Shown: positions 53,252-62,061 of the stretch, piece by piece | How the letters are laid out: each line of letters starts with the position of its first letter | How positions within the stretch are numbered: position 1 is the stretch's first letter | DNA from: Sphingobium sp. JS3065 | GTDB taxonomy: Bacteria; Pseudomonadota; Alphaproteobacteria; Sphingomonadales; Sphingomonadaceae | Direction: 5' to 3' | Length of the DNA stretch: 64,000 nucleotides | NCBI RefSeq assembly: GCF_026427355.1 | Contig: NZ_CP102665.1 | Span: forward strand, 928,501-992,500 | Notes under the pieces: model-generated | Told to the model about the DNA's origin: nothing | What the model saw: the letters and a program-made list of their open reading frames with translations, nothing else | The model's database searches: none | Translations under genes and position numbers: made by a program

Positions 53252-53651
53252 AGACTGATGCTCACGCGCCAGTCGGGCGCCCTGCCCCGATCCTGGCTAT
53301 CTATCGAGTCGTCTATTCGCGGCTGATCGGTCGGCTGCCGCGGCCCGATGAGGAGGTGCTTTTTGGTGGCTCAAGCCACCATAAGGGGGTGTGGTGGAAG
53401 CGGAGCGACGCCAAACTGCCGTCGCGCCAATGCTGCCGTCGCTGCCGCCTCCGACAGAGGGTGCGGAGCATGTGGCCGCAAGTCATTATAAATCAGCGAT
53501 AATTTTATTTCCCAAGCGGACCAGTGGGCCTTATGAATTTATCTCATAGGCCTTCGTTTCGGCATGGCAAAGCTCCCAGCCCATGTCTGCGTTGTGCCGA
53601 CTTATTATGTTGATATAACAACCTCCGAAAGAAAAGGTCGGTAACGACCAG
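53252..53651. other. intergenic stretch before iclR, with small hairpin and dyad
   Basis: About 400 bases with no supported gene. TGGTGGCT/AGCCACCA at 53364-53381 forms a short stem without a following T-run. Confidence 0.35.
53608..53620. promoter_or_regulatory. dyad upstream of the IclR regulator gene
   Basis: TGTTGATATAACA has four-base inverted arms (TGTT/AACA) around GATAT and lies 32 bases before the regulator gene, a usual place for IclR autoregulation. Weak evidence on its own. Confidence 0.3.
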
Positions 53652-54464
53652 ATGGAGGATCTGATGGCGGCAGTGTTGCGCGAGAAAAAGATCAAGTCGG
53701 CTGATCGGGTGCTGGAAATCTTCGAACTCTTCAATGAAGGGCGAACGGCAGTAACGGTTATGGACGTGGCGCGCGCCCTCAACGCCCCCCAGTCGAGCAC
53801 CTCGGAATTGCTGGGCACTTTGGTGCGTCGAGGCTATCTTTCACGGGAGCGTGGGGAGCGGGTTTTCCGCCCAACATCCCGCGTCGCTCTGCTGGGCGCC
53901 TGGGTCCATCCGGCGCTATTTCGCAACGGCAGTCTCTTGACGATGATGGACAATCTTAAAGAAACAACCAGGCTCGGGGTCGCTCTATGCTCTCGAGTAG
54001 GTATATCTTTGAAGCATGTTCATGCAGTTGGCAAAGTTCCAGAAGAATTGAGCAATGGAACCGAGCGTCATTTGCTGCATTCGCCCTTTGGACATGTGAT
54101 CTTATCCACTTCCTTCAGCCAGGAAGTCCGGCTTCTCGTGCAGCGCATCAATGCTGAAAGTGAGCCGGAGGATCATGTGCGGTGCGGTGATTTGCTGGAG
54201 CGTCTGCTGGAAGTGTCGAAGCGCGGGATCGCGTCCGGAACCGTGATGCCGGGCTGGAACGGCATTTCTGTGCTGCTTCCCCGAGCCGTGGGCGAAGAGC
54301 AACTGGCGGTCGGCATTATCGGGCGAACGGGCGAAATCGAAGCCCGGCATGACGAGCTGGTGCGCTGCCTGCGCCAAGCGGTGGCAAATCATATCGGTCC
54401 CCGGATCGCCAGCGGAAATTTCGTGCCCGCTCCAATATTGCGGCAAAGCGCCATGATGGCCTGA
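53652..54464 (+). CDS. IclR-family transcriptional regulator
   Basis: A 270-residue regulator. The N-terminal winged helix-turn-helix has IKSADRVLEIFELFNEGRTA, VMDVARALNAPQSSTSELLG and TLVRRGYLSRERGERVFRP. The C-terminal effector domain has RLGVALCSRVGISLKHVHAV, LLHSPFGHVILSTS and a final GISVLLPRA...LAVGIIG block. IclR proteins sense small acids or CoA esters. Its position in front of the beta-oxidation genes makes it the likely local regulator. A start at residue 5 (MAAVL) is equally possible. Confidence 0.9.
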   Translation: MEDLMAAVLREKKIKSADRVLEIFELFNEGRTAVTVMDVARALNAPQSSTSELLGTLVRRGYLSRERGERVFRPTSRVALLGAWVHPALFRNGSLLTMMDNLKETTRLGVALCSRVGISLKHVHAVGKVPEELSNGTERHLLHSPFGHVILSTSFSQEVRLLVQRINAESEPEDHVRCGDLLERLLEVSKRGIASGTVMPGWNGISVLLPRAVGEEQLAVGIIGRTGEIEARHDELVRCLRQAVANHIGPRIASGNFVPAPILRQSAMMA

Positions 54465-54568
54465 TAATCGCGCGCGTTTATTTATAGTGCGCGAGTGATG
54501 ATCAATAATGATCAGGGGTCTGATCAGTTTGTCTTCCACCCACTGCGCCATTCTCAGGAGAGAAGACT

Positions 54569-55354
54569 TTGTCTGATTATATCCTTACCCGTAAGGACAA
54601 TGCCGTCGGGCACATTATATTTAACAAGCCCGAGAAGATGAACGCCATCTGCCTTGAAATGTGGCAGGCCATGGGCGACGCCATGGCGCAGTTCGAAGAG
54701 GATGATGAAGTTCGCGTCGTCGTCTTTTCAGGCGCTGGCGGTCAAGCCTTTGTCGCCGGAGCCGATGTCGGCAAATATGAACAAGAGCGCGGTGACAAGG
54801 ACGCTCAGGAACATTATGCCAGAACCGGCGAAGAAGCGATGCAGAAGATTTATCGCTCCAAGAAGGTGACGGTGGCGGCCATTGACGGCTATTGCATAGG
54901 CGGTGGCGTGTCGGTCGCTCTCGTCTGCGACTTGCGCTACTGTTCGGCGCAGTCTTCCTTCGGTCAGCCTGCGATGAACATCGGCATCGGCTATCGCTAC
55001 TCGTCGCTGCGGCGCATGATCGACATCATGGGCTATGGTGCCGCCAAGGACATGCTGCTGGGCGGATTGCGGCTGAGCGCGGAAGAAGCCTATGTCAAGC
55101 ATCTGGTCGGCCGGGTGTTGCCCAATGATGAATTCTGGCCCTGGATCGAAAAGACCATCAAGAATATTTCGGTCGGCGCGCCGCTGACAGCCGAAGACAT
55201 CAAATATACGCTCTGGACCTATGCGCAGGACGAAGCCAAGCGCGACACCGATCGTTGCGAAGAGCTTTTCCAGATCTGCTATGCTTCCGAAGATTATAAG
55301 GAAGGTATTCGCGCGTTCTCCGAGAAGCGCAAGCCTGTCTTCACGGGGCGCTAA
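54569..55354 (+). CDS. enoyl-CoA hydratase/isomerase
   Basis: A 261-residue crotonase-fold enzyme. HIIFNKPEKMNAICLEMWQA and the oxyanion-hole regions AFVAGADVGKYE and IDGYCIGGGVSVALVCDLRY are present. The usual second catalytic Glu region (GxxP) is altered (GIGYRYSSLRRMIDIMGYGA), so hydratase versus other crotonase chemistry is open. Start TTG at 54569 with AGGAG eight bases upstream. Eight bases separate it from the first acyl-CoA dehydrogenase, so it forms one operon with the next two genes. Confidence 0.88.
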   Translation: MSDYILTRKDNAVGHIIFNKPEKMNAICLEMWQAMGDAMAQFEEDDEVRVVVFSGAGGQAFVAGADVGKYEQERGDKDAQEHYARTGEEAMQKIYRSKKVTVAAIDGYCIGGGVSVALVCDLRYCSAQSSFGQPAMNIGIGYRYSSLRRMIDIMGYGAAKDMLLGGLRLSAEEAYVKHLVGRVLPNDEFWPWIEKTIKNISVGAPLTAEDIKYTLWTYAQDEAKRDTDRCEELFQICYASEDYKEGIRAFSEKRKPVFTGR

Positions 55355-55362
55355 GCAGAACC

Positions 55363-56523
55363 ATGGACCTTCGCTTCACCGCCGAGGAGGACGCATTCCG
55401 CGCGGAAGTGCGTGCCTTCATCCGCGACAATCTCGATCCTGTCACCCATCGCAAGATGCTCGACGGGCGCATCCCCACCAAGGAGGAGGTCGTTGCCTGG
55501 CAGCGCACGCTCAACCGTCGCCAATGGGCCACGCCTTCCTGGCCCAAGGAAGCGGGCGGCCCCGGTTTTACGCCGGTCGAGCGCTATATTTTTCTCGATG
55601 AACTGCATCAGGCGCCCGCGCCCGAACCAGTGAGCTTCAACGTGTCGATGATCGGCCCGGTGTTGATCGCGTTCGGCACCCCGGGGCAAAAGGATCGCTT
55701 CCTCGCCGCGACGGCCAATAACGACATCTGGTGGGCGCAGGGCTTTTCGGAACCGGGCGCCGGTTCCGATCTTGCTTCGCTGCGCACTTCGGCCAGGCGG
55801 GAGGGCGATCATTTCGTCGTTTCCGGCCACAAGATCTGGCAGGGCATGGCCCACCATGCCGACTGGATGTTCACGCTGGTACGCACAGACCCGGTCGCGC
55901 AGCGCAAGCAGATGGGCATCAGCTTCCTGCTGATCGACCTGCGCCTGCCCGGCGTTACCGTCCGTCCGATCGTCACCATGGACGGTCGGCACGAGGTCAA
56001 TGAGGTGTTTCTGGACGAGGTCCGCGTTCCCGCCGATTGCCTGGTCGGCACAGAGAATAAGGGCTGGGACGTCACCAAGTTCCTGCTGTCCAACGAGCGG
56101 ACGGGGATCGCCCGCATCGGCATGACCAAGCATCTGATACGGCGCATCAAGCGGCTGGCGGATGGCCATGTCGCCACGCTGCGCAAGGCAGCGGCGATCG
56201 AGGCGGAACTGAAGATATTGGAAATCACGCAGCTGCGCGTGCTGGACGGTCAGCGCGGATCGGATGCGCCCGACCCGCGATCGTCTGTGCTGAAGCTCAA
56301 GGGCGTGGAATTGCGTCAGGCCGCGTCCGAGCTGTTGCTGGAAACGGCGGGCGCGGCTGCGCTGGAAGTGCATTCGGATGAAGAGCCCTTCGGGGCGGAC
56401 GAGGAAGAATGGCTGGGCACGATCATGCCCAATTACGCGATCCTGCGCGCGGCATCAATCTATGGCGGGTCGAGCGAGGTGCAGAAGACCATCGTGGCCG
56501 GCTCCATCCTCGGTTTGAAATAA
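55363..56523 (+). CDS. acyl-CoA dehydrogenase, subunit 1 of pair A
   Basis: A 386-residue acyl-CoA dehydrogenase. N-terminal helices (FTAEEDAFRAEVRAFIRDNL), FAD-binding region WWAQGFSEPGAGSDLASLRT, KIWQGMAHHADWMFTLVRTD and the C-terminal helices ending in IYGGSSEVQKTIVAGSILGL. It is followed after 12 bases by a shorter, diverged acyl-CoA dehydrogenase. Adjacent unequal genes of this type encode alpha2beta2 heterotetramers in steroid side-chain degradation (FadE28/29, ChsE1/E2). The same assembly is inferred here. Confidence 0.92.
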   Translation: MDLRFTAEEDAFRAEVRAFIRDNLDPVTHRKMLDGRIPTKEEVVAWQRTLNRRQWATPSWPKEAGGPGFTPVERYIFLDELHQAPAPEPVSFNVSMIGPVLIAFGTPGQKDRFLAATANNDIWWAQGFSEPGAGSDLASLRTSARREGDHFVVSGHKIWQGMAHHADWMFTLVRTDPVAQRKQMGISFLLIDLRLPGVTVRPIVTMDGRHEVNEVFLDEVRVPADCLVGTENKGWDVTKFLLSNERTGIARIGMTKHLIRRIKRLADGHVATLRKAAAIEAELKILEITQLRVLDGQRGSDAPDPRSSVLKLKGVELRQAASELLLETAGAAALEVHSDEEPFGADEEEWLGTIMPNYAILRAASIYGGSSEVQKTIVAGSILGLK

Positions 56524-56535
56524 GGCGGCGAAGCA

Positions 56536-57606
56536 ATGAATTTCAACCTTTCGGACGATCAGCGGATGCTGCAGGACAGCATCGACCGGCTGATCGCGGA
56601 CCGCTATCAGTTCGAGCAGCGCACCGGCTATGCCAGCCAGCCCAAGGGCTGGTCGGATGGTATATGGACCGAGTTCGTCAACCTTGGCCTCACCATGCTG
56701 CCCTTTCCGGAAAGCGCGGGCGGTCTGGGCCTGGGCAGCGTCGAAATGATGCTGGTGGGCGAAGCGTTCGGCCGCGCGCTGGTGATGGAGCCGTATCTGC
56801 CGTCCATCGTGCTTGCCGGAACCGCCATAGCGGAGGGGGCGGGCGACCGCGCCGAAGCGCTGCTGGCCCCAATCATGTCGGGCGAGGTGATTGGCGCCTT
56901 TGCCGACGACGCAACGGTTGCGCTGGTCGACGGTCGGCTGTCGGGGCGCGCTGCTCTTGTGCTGGGCGGGAATTGCGCCGATCTATTCGTGATCCCGGTC
57001 GGGGATGGCGCCTATGTCGTGCGCGCCGATGCGCCGGGTCTGTCGCGGCGGGGCTATCGCCTGCATGGCGGCGGCGGCGCGGCTGACCTGCTGCTCGACA
57101 ATCTCGTGGTGGATGCCGCCGCCTATCTCGACGTCGGTTGCGTCACGCGCGCGCGCCATGCCGGGATCGCCTTCCTGGCGGCGGAGGCTGCCGGCGCGAT
57201 GCAGGCCGCGCTGGATGTGACGGTCGACTATCTCAAGACGCGTGAGCAGTTCGGCAAGCCGATCGGAACCAACCAGGCGCTTCAGCACCGCGCGGCGGAA
57301 ATGCTCGTCGAGGTGGAGCAGGCCAAATCAGCGGCCATCTATGCCGCGACGCTGGCCAATGAAACGGATGAGGGCGAGCGCGCGAAGGGCTTCGCCGCGA
57401 TCAAGGCGGTCATCGGCAAGGCCGGGCGCTTTATCGCGCAGTCGGCGGTTCAGCTGCATGGCGGCATCGGCGTCAGTGAGGAACATGTCGTCAGCCACTG
57501 GTTCCGTCGGCTGACCGCAATCGGCATGATCCTGGGCAATGGCCAGCATCATATCGATCGGCTGGCGGATCTGGGGGGCTTCACCACGGTTCAGGAAGCC
57601 GCCTGA
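56536..57606 (+). CDS. acyl-CoA dehydrogenase, subunit 2 of pair A
   Basis: A 356-residue protein of the same family with a degenerate middle. LSDDQRMLQDSIDRLIADRY and GLTMLPFPESAGGLGLGSVE are at the N-terminus; the C-terminal helices have YLKTREQFGKPIGTNQALQH and AVQLHGGIGVSEEHVVSHWF. The short FAD-contact segment between (GEVIGAFADDATVALVDGRL) lacks the normal SEP-x-GSD motif, as expected for the partner subunit of a heteromeric enzyme. It ends before two hairpins facing a minus-strand thiolase. Confidence 0.9.
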   Translation: MNFNLSDDQRMLQDSIDRLIADRYQFEQRTGYASQPKGWSDGIWTEFVNLGLTMLPFPESAGGLGLGSVEMMLVGEAFGRALVMEPYLPSIVLAGTAIAEGAGDRAEALLAPIMSGEVIGAFADDATVALVDGRLSGRAALVLGGNCADLFVIPVGDGAYVVRADAPGLSRRGYRLHGGGGAADLLLDNLVVDAAAYLDVGCVTRARHAGIAFLAAEAAGAMQAALDVTVDYLKTREQFGKPIGTNQALQHRAAEMLVEVEQAKSAAIYAATLANETDEGERAKGFAAIKAVIGKAGRFIAQSAVQLHGGIGVSEEHVVSHWFRRLTAIGMILGNGQHHIDRLADLGGFTTVQEAA

Positions 57607-57615
57607 ACGGCAAGA

Positions 57616-57643
57616 AGCCGGGGCGGTTGAGACCACCCCGGCT
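57616..57643. terminator. GC-rich hairpin after pair A
   Basis: AGCCGGGG and CCCCGGCT form an eight-base perfect stem around twelve bases, just after the stop at 57606. There is no T-run; it probably works with the next hairpin. Confidence 0.45.
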
Positions 57644-57663
57644 CCCGGGTTCAGAGGATATGA

Positions 57664-57692
57664 GGAGCGGCGGGCAATCGCCGCTCCTTTTT
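57664..57692 (+). terminator. intrinsic terminator between convergent genes
   Basis: Nine-base stem GGAGCGGCG/CGCCGCTCC with six-base loop followed by TTTTTCT. Strong plus-strand terminator of the hydratase/dehydrogenase operon, six bases before the stop of the minus-strand thiolase. Confidence 0.85.
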
Positions 57693-57697
57693 CTGTT

Positions 57698-58876
57698 TCA
57701 GACGAGCTCGAACAGGGCGGCCGCGCCCATGCCGCCGGCCACGCACATCGTCACCACGGCGTAGCGCTCCTTCCGGCGGCGGCCCTCGATCAGCGCGGTG
57801 CCCGTCATTCTCGACCCGCTCATGCCGAACGGGTGGCCGATCGCGATCGCGCCGCCATTGACGTTCAGTCGTGCGGGGTCAATGCCAAGCTTCTGCTGGC
57901 AATAGAGCACCTGCACGGCGAAGGCTTCGTTGAGTTCCCAAAGGCCGATGTCCTCGACCTTCAGGCCGGCGCGATCAAGCAGTTTGGGAACCGCAAATAC
58001 GGGGCCGATGCCCATTTCGTCCGGCCCGCAGCCGGCAGTGGCGAAGCCGCGGAAGATGCCGAGCGGCTTCAGCCCGCGCCGCGCGGCTCCGCCGTCGCTC
58101 ATGACAACGCAGACGCTGGCGCCATCGGACAACTGGCTGGCGTTACCGGCGGTGATGCAGCCGCCCTCCACCACCGTGCGCAGGCCGGAAAGCCCCTCCA
58201 GCGTGGTTTCCGGCCGATTGCCTTCATCCTGCGTCAGGGTCACCGTTTCCCTGCCGGTGATGGCGCCGGACTTGTCCTTGACGAACTTTTCGGTGGTGAC
58301 GGAAACGATCTCATCGTTCAGCAGGCCGTTCTGCTGGGCGGCGGCGATGCGTTGCTGGCTTTGCAGCGAATATTCGTCCTGCGCGGCGCGGCTGATCCTA
58401 TAGCGGCTCGCCACGGTCTCAGCCGTCTGGATCATGCTGTCATAGACGCCAACGATATTGCTGGCGAGCCAGGCATTTTCGCCACCGTCCATCCGGGTGT
58501 TGGGCAGGGCGAGGCTGCACGAATCGAGGCCACCGGCGACATAGATGTCGCCTTCCCCAGTCATGACGCGCTGGGCGGCATAGGCGATGGAATTGACGCC
58601 CGAAGCGCATTTGCGGTCCAGCGACACGCCCGGCACGGAAAGGGGCAGGCCAGCGCGCAGCGCGGCGAGGCGCCCGATATTCCCACCCTGCGGTCCTTCC
58701 AGACGGGCCGCGCCCAGGATGACATCCTCCACTTCGTCGCCGGTCAAGCCGGCGCGGGCGACGGCTTCGCGGATGACGATGGCGCCCAGTTCAGGCCCGT
58801 CGAGCATATTGAGCGCGCCGCGCCCGGCCTTGCCGATGGGAGTGCGGGCGGTAGCGACGATGACGGCTTCTGGCAT
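57698..58876 (-). CDS. thiolase (acetyl-CoA C-acyltransferase)
   Basis: A 392-residue complete thiolase. The acyl-accepting Cys is in [24 protein letters not shown] in [26 protein letters not shown] carries the His and [15 protein letters not shown] the second Cys. It releases acetyl- or propionyl-CoA in the last beta-oxidation step. It reads in the same direction as acyl-CoA dehydrogenase pair B, with 18 bases between, so it is probably co-transcribed with them. Confidence 0.94.
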   Translation of the reverse strand: MPEAVIVATARTPIGKAGRGALNMLDGPELGAIVIREAVARAGLTGDEVEDVILGAARLEGPQGGNIGRLAALRAGLPLSVPGVSLDRKCASGVNSIAYAAQRVMTGEGDIYVAGGLDSCSLALPNTRMDGGENAWLASNIVGVYDSMIQTAETVASRYRISRAAQDEYSLQSQQRIAAAQQNGLLNDEIVSVTTEKFVKDKSGAITGRETVTLTQDEGNRPETTLEGLSGLRTVVEGGCITAGNASQLSDGASVCVVMSDGGAARRGLKPLGIFRGFATAGCGPDEMGIGPVFAVPKLLDRAGLKVEDIGLWELNEAFAVQVLYCQQKLGIDPARLNVNGGAIAIGHPFGMSGSRMTGTALIEGRRRKERYAVVTMCVAGGMGAAALFELV

Positions 58877-58894
58877 GGTCTGATCCTTGACTGC

Positions 58895-59863
58895 TTAGTC
58901 GGTAAGGGCGGTCAAATCCGCCCAGAAATGGTCGGGGCCGCGCTCCACGATGCGGGGACCCAGCAGGGCGCTCCAATAGGCGTCGTTCCCGAATTCGGAA
59001 CGCCAGGCCCACAGGCGGCGGGTCAGTGGATGGAGCGGATATTCCTCTGTAAAGCCGATCGCACCATGGACCTGATGGGCGATGGCAGTGCCCACGCCCA
59101 CGGCACGGTTCGCCCGCAATTTGGCGGCAGCGATCTCGAAGGTCGCCACGCCCCGGCTCATCGCCTGCGCGGCGCCCATGGCGGCGCAATTGGCCGCCGC
59201 TGCCTCGCAAGCGAAAGTTGCCAGATTTTGCTGGACCGCTTGGAACTTGCCGAGCGCCCGCCCGAACTGCACCCGTTCATTGGCATAGTCGACCGATCGC
59301 GCCAGCGTCGCATCGAGCGCGCCCGCCATCTGCGCGACCCGCGCCAGTGCCCCCATGGCGAAGACGTCGCCTTCGCACAGCGTAACCGGCGCGTCCTCCA
59401 GAACAGCGCGATCGCGGGCTTCCCCTGCGACCGAGGGTTCCGTTTCGAGCGGGAGCGCGGCGGCTTCGATCAGCATTGATCCGCCCTGCGGGCATGGCGC
59501 GAGGATGAAGGCTGCACCGGCTCCGAAGCAGATGCCCGAAAGCGTGCCGGTAAAACGGCCGCAGGTTACTTCGCCCTGTGTGTGACGGGCGATGGTGCCA
59601 CGTTCCCCGCTACGCCCGGCAAGGGCCGACGCGATCGCCGCCTCCGCGACCGGCAGCGCTAGGCCATGATAGCCCGCGAGGCGGAAGACGATCAGCGCGT
59701 CTTCCCATGATCCGCCAAAGCCGCCCTGATCGGCGCCCAGCAGCAGGCCGTCGAGCGCCACTTGTTCAATGGCGCCCCAGTCCTGCTGCAGGGTTGCCGT
59801 TGGGCCGAGGCTTGCAAAAAGCTCCTCGGACATGTCGGCGAGCATCCGCTGTTCGTCGTTCAT
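58895..59863 (-). CDS. acyl-CoA dehydrogenase, subunit 2 of pair B
   Basis: A 322-residue, shortened acyl-CoA dehydrogenase. N-terminal EQRMLADMSEELFASLGPTA, a degenerate middle and the C-terminal SVDYANERVQFGRALGKFQA, HQVHGAIGFTEEYPLHPLTR. It overlaps the preceding larger dehydrogenase gene by ATGA, the mark of a co-translated heteromeric pair. The FAD motif block is missing, as in the second subunit of pair A. Confidence 0.9.
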   Translation of the reverse strand: MNDEQRMLADMSEELFASLGPTATLQQDWGAIEQVALDGLLLGADQGGFGGSWEDALIVFRLAGYHGLALPVAEAAIASALAGRSGERGTIARHTQGEVTCGRFTGTLSGICFGAGAAFILAPCPQGGSMLIEAAALPLETEPSVAGEARDRAVLEDAPVTLCEGDVFAMGALARVAQMAGALDATLARSVDYANERVQFGRALGKFQAVQQNLATFACEAAAANCAAMGAAQAMSRGVATFEIAAAKLRANRAVGVGTAIAHQVHGAIGFTEEYPLHPLTRRLWAWRSEFGNDAYWSALLGPRIVERGPDHFWADLTALTD

Positions 59864-60996
59864 CTCAGGCCTAGCCCCCTTGCGATGATGCCCTTCAATA
59901 TCTCTCGCGTACCGCCGCGCAGCGAGAAGGATGGTGAGACCTGCAGCAGATGACCCAGAACCAGGCCCAGGGCTTCGGGTCCGGCCGGGTCGATGTCGAC
60001 CGCCGCCTGCACCAGCTCGGGCATGGCCTGCTCGAATGAATTGCCAAGGTCCTTGACTATCGTTGCTTCCAGCGACGGGTCCTTGCCGCAGGCGATCTTG
60101 GCGGCGACGCTGGCGCTCATCAGGCGCAGCGTCCAGGTTTCTGCGGCGAGTCGCGCCACCAGATCATTGAGCCGTTCCGAATGCGTCGATCCTGCGTGAC
60201 GGATCAGTTCGGTCAGCAGCGCCATGGAGGACAGATAGCGTTCGGGGCCGGATCGTTCGAGCGACAGTTCGGCCGTCACCTGCTTCCAGCCATTGCCTGC
60301 CTGACCCACCAGCGCGGACGCGGGCAGGCGTACCTCTTCCAGAAACACTTCGTTGAAGTCGTGGCCGCCGGTGAGGTCCAGGATCGGCTGGATAGTGACG
60401 CCTGGCGCGTCCATCGGGATGACGAACTGCGACAGGCCTTCGTTGCGGGTCGATCCCGCTTCCGACCGGACCAGCGCGATCATCACATGGGCATGGTGCG
60501 CGTTGGTGGTCCACACCTTCTGACCCGACAGGATCCAGTCGTCGCCATCGCGCCGGGCCGTCGTGCGCACGCCCGCAAGGTCCGATCCCGCGCCGGGTTC
60601 CGACAGGCCGATGCAGGCGTAGACTTCGCCCCGCGCCATGCCGGGCACCCAGCGGTGCTTTTCTTCCTCGGTGCCGTAGCGCAGCAGGAGCGCGCCCGTC
60701 TGCCGGTCGGCAATCCAGTGCGCGCCGACGGGCGCGCCTGCAGCCAGCAATTCCTCCAGCACGACATAGCGTTCCAGCGGGCTGCGCTCATGCCCCCCAA
60801 ATTCCTTGGGCCAGACCATGCCGATCAGCCCTTGGGCGCCCAGCAGGCGGCTGAAGGCGGGATCGGGTTTCGCCCAGCTATTGGCCCGCTTGACGGGATC
60901 GTCCACGCCATGGTCGGCCACCAGCGCGCGAACCTCCGCCCGCAGTTGCGGTGCAGTATCGGGCCAGTCGAGCCGCTCGGTCACGAATGTCTGCAC
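59860..60996 (-). CDS. acyl-CoA dehydrogenase, subunit 1 of pair B
   Basis: A 378-residue acyl-CoA dehydrogenase with LIGMVWPKEFGGHERSPLER, the FAD region YACIGLSEPGAGSDLAGVRT and KVWTTNAHHAHVMIALVRSE, and the C-terminal LRGGTREILKGIIARGLGLR. It is the larger member of the pair and first gene of the minus-strand group with subunit 2 and the thiolase. Likely acts on a bulky CoA ester. Confidence 0.92.
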   Translation of the reverse strand: MQTFVTERLDWPDTAPQLRAEVRALVADHGVDDPVKRANSWAKPDPAFSRLLGAQGLIGMVWPKEFGGHERSPLERYVVLEELLAAGAPVGAHWIADRQTGALLLRYGTEEEKHRWVPGMARGEVYACIGLSEPGAGSDLAGVRTTARRDGDDWILSGQKVWTTNAHHAHVMIALVRSEAGSTRNEGLSQFVIPMDAPGVTIQPILDLTGGHDFNEVFLEEVRLPASALVGQAGNGWKQVTAELSLERSGPERYLSSMALLTELIRHAGSTHSERLNDLVARLAAETWTLRLMSASVAAKIACGKDPSLEATIVKDLGNSFEQAMPELVQAAVDIDPAGPEALGLVLGHLLQVSPSFSLRGGTREILKGIIARGLGLR

Positions 60997-61187
60997 GATT
61001 AGCTCCTTAACGCAGTTGCGCGCGCAAAATCTTCGTCGTTCATTGGTGCAGCATCACGCGAATTCCAACGCATCCGCAGCCTTTATCGCATCAGTGATAA
61101 ACCGGTGTGCCCCCAGCGAAAGGGGTCACGCGGCGCGATAGCGATGCTAATTCGTACGCAGCAAGGGTTTTCAGGGGAGAATGGCAA

Positions 61188-61958
61188 ATGTCCGTGGACG
61201 TCAGTATCGAAAGCGCGGTCGCCATTGTTACGATCAATCGGCCAGAGCGGAAGAATGCGATCACGCTTGGCATGCGACGCGAGTTTCAGGATGTCTTCCA
61301 GACGCTTCAGGACGACGATGAAGTGCGGGCCATCATCCTGACGGGCGCTGGCAAGGATTTTTCCGCCGGCGCGAATGTCGGGGAAATCGGCGCTGGCGGG
61401 GTTCGCGGCAATCTGGGCAACTCACGTTCGCGCAGCCGCATGGTGCGGTCCGTCGCGCATACGCAAAAGCCGGTCATCGCCGCGGTCGAGGGTGTGTGCA
61501 TCGGCATGGCCTTTGCGATGGCGCTGGCGAGCGATTTCATCATCTGCGCGAACAATGCGCGCTTCCAGTTCGCCTTTCGCCATATCGGCCTGGCCATGGA
61601 CGCGGGCGCGGGTTGGCTGATGGAACGCCATGTGGGCGTGATGCGCGCGAAGGAAATGGCCTTTACCGGCCGCTTCGTCAGCGGCGAGGAGGCCGCGTCC
61701 ATGGGCTTTGCGCTGACGGCGGTAGAGCCGGGCGAGGCGCTGGCGCGCGCGCGCGCCATGGCGGAGGATCTGGCGAGCGCGCCGACCCTCGCGCTTTCGG
61801 AAATCAAGCGTCAGTTCGCCGCCGCGCCCGGCCAGACATTCGACGAGGCGCTGGATTATGAGATCGCGGTCCAGTCGTTGATGACCTGGACCGACGACTT
61901 CAAGGAAGGTGCCGACGCCTTCCGCGAGAAGCGCAAGCCGGTCTATCGCGGCTCATGA
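61188..61958 (+). CDS. enoyl-CoA hydratase/isomerase
   Basis: A 256-residue crotonase-fold enzyme: VAIVTINRPERKNAITLGMR, oxyanion-hole segment DFSAGANVGEIGAGG, and AAVEGVCIGMAFAMALASDF with RFQFAFRHIGLAMDAGAGWL. The C-terminus KEGADAFREKRKPVYRG is typical. The ATG at 61188 with AGGGGAG at good spacing is preferred to an in-frame start at 61107. It is divergent from acyl-CoA dehydrogenase pair B and ends in a strong terminator. Confidence 0.9.
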   Translation: MSVDVSIESAVAIVTINRPERKNAITLGMRREFQDVFQTLQDDDEVRAIILTGAGKDFSAGANVGEIGAGGVRGNLGNSRSRSRMVRSVAHTQKPVIAAVEGVCIGMAFAMALASDFIICANNARFQFAFRHIGLAMDAGAGWLMERHVGVMRAKEMAFTGRFVSGEEAASMGFALTAVEPGEALARARAMAEDLASAPTLALSEIKRQFAAAPGQTFDEALDYEIAVQSLMTWTDDFKEGADAFREKRKPVYRGS

Positions 61959-61965
61959 AACGGCG

Positions 61966-61998
61966 CGGGCCGCGCCTTCGACCTGAAGGCGCGGCCCG
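61966..61998. terminator. strong hairpin terminator between convergent genes
   Basis: A perfect 14-base stem, CGGGCCGCGCCTTC with GAAGGCGCGGCCCG, around a five-base loop and followed by TTTCT. It lies eight bases after the hydratase stop and serves the convergent pair of genes. Confidence 0.8.
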
Positions 61999-62061
61999 TT
62001 TCTGATCTTCCATCTGCCCGGCCCCTACGGCCACGCCTGTTGGATTATGACGGCCGACGGT

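Noticed and set aside
53364..53381. TGGTGGCT/AGCCACCA stem as a terminator of the KstD-like gene
   Set aside because: Over 110 bases after the stop and without a T-run; too little to call.
57539..59479. Plus-strand open frame of 646 codons
   Set aside because: It is antisense to the thiolase and acyl-CoA dehydrogenase genes, has His/Gly/Arg-rich low-quality sequence and no family motifs; long antisense frames are expected in high-GC DNA.
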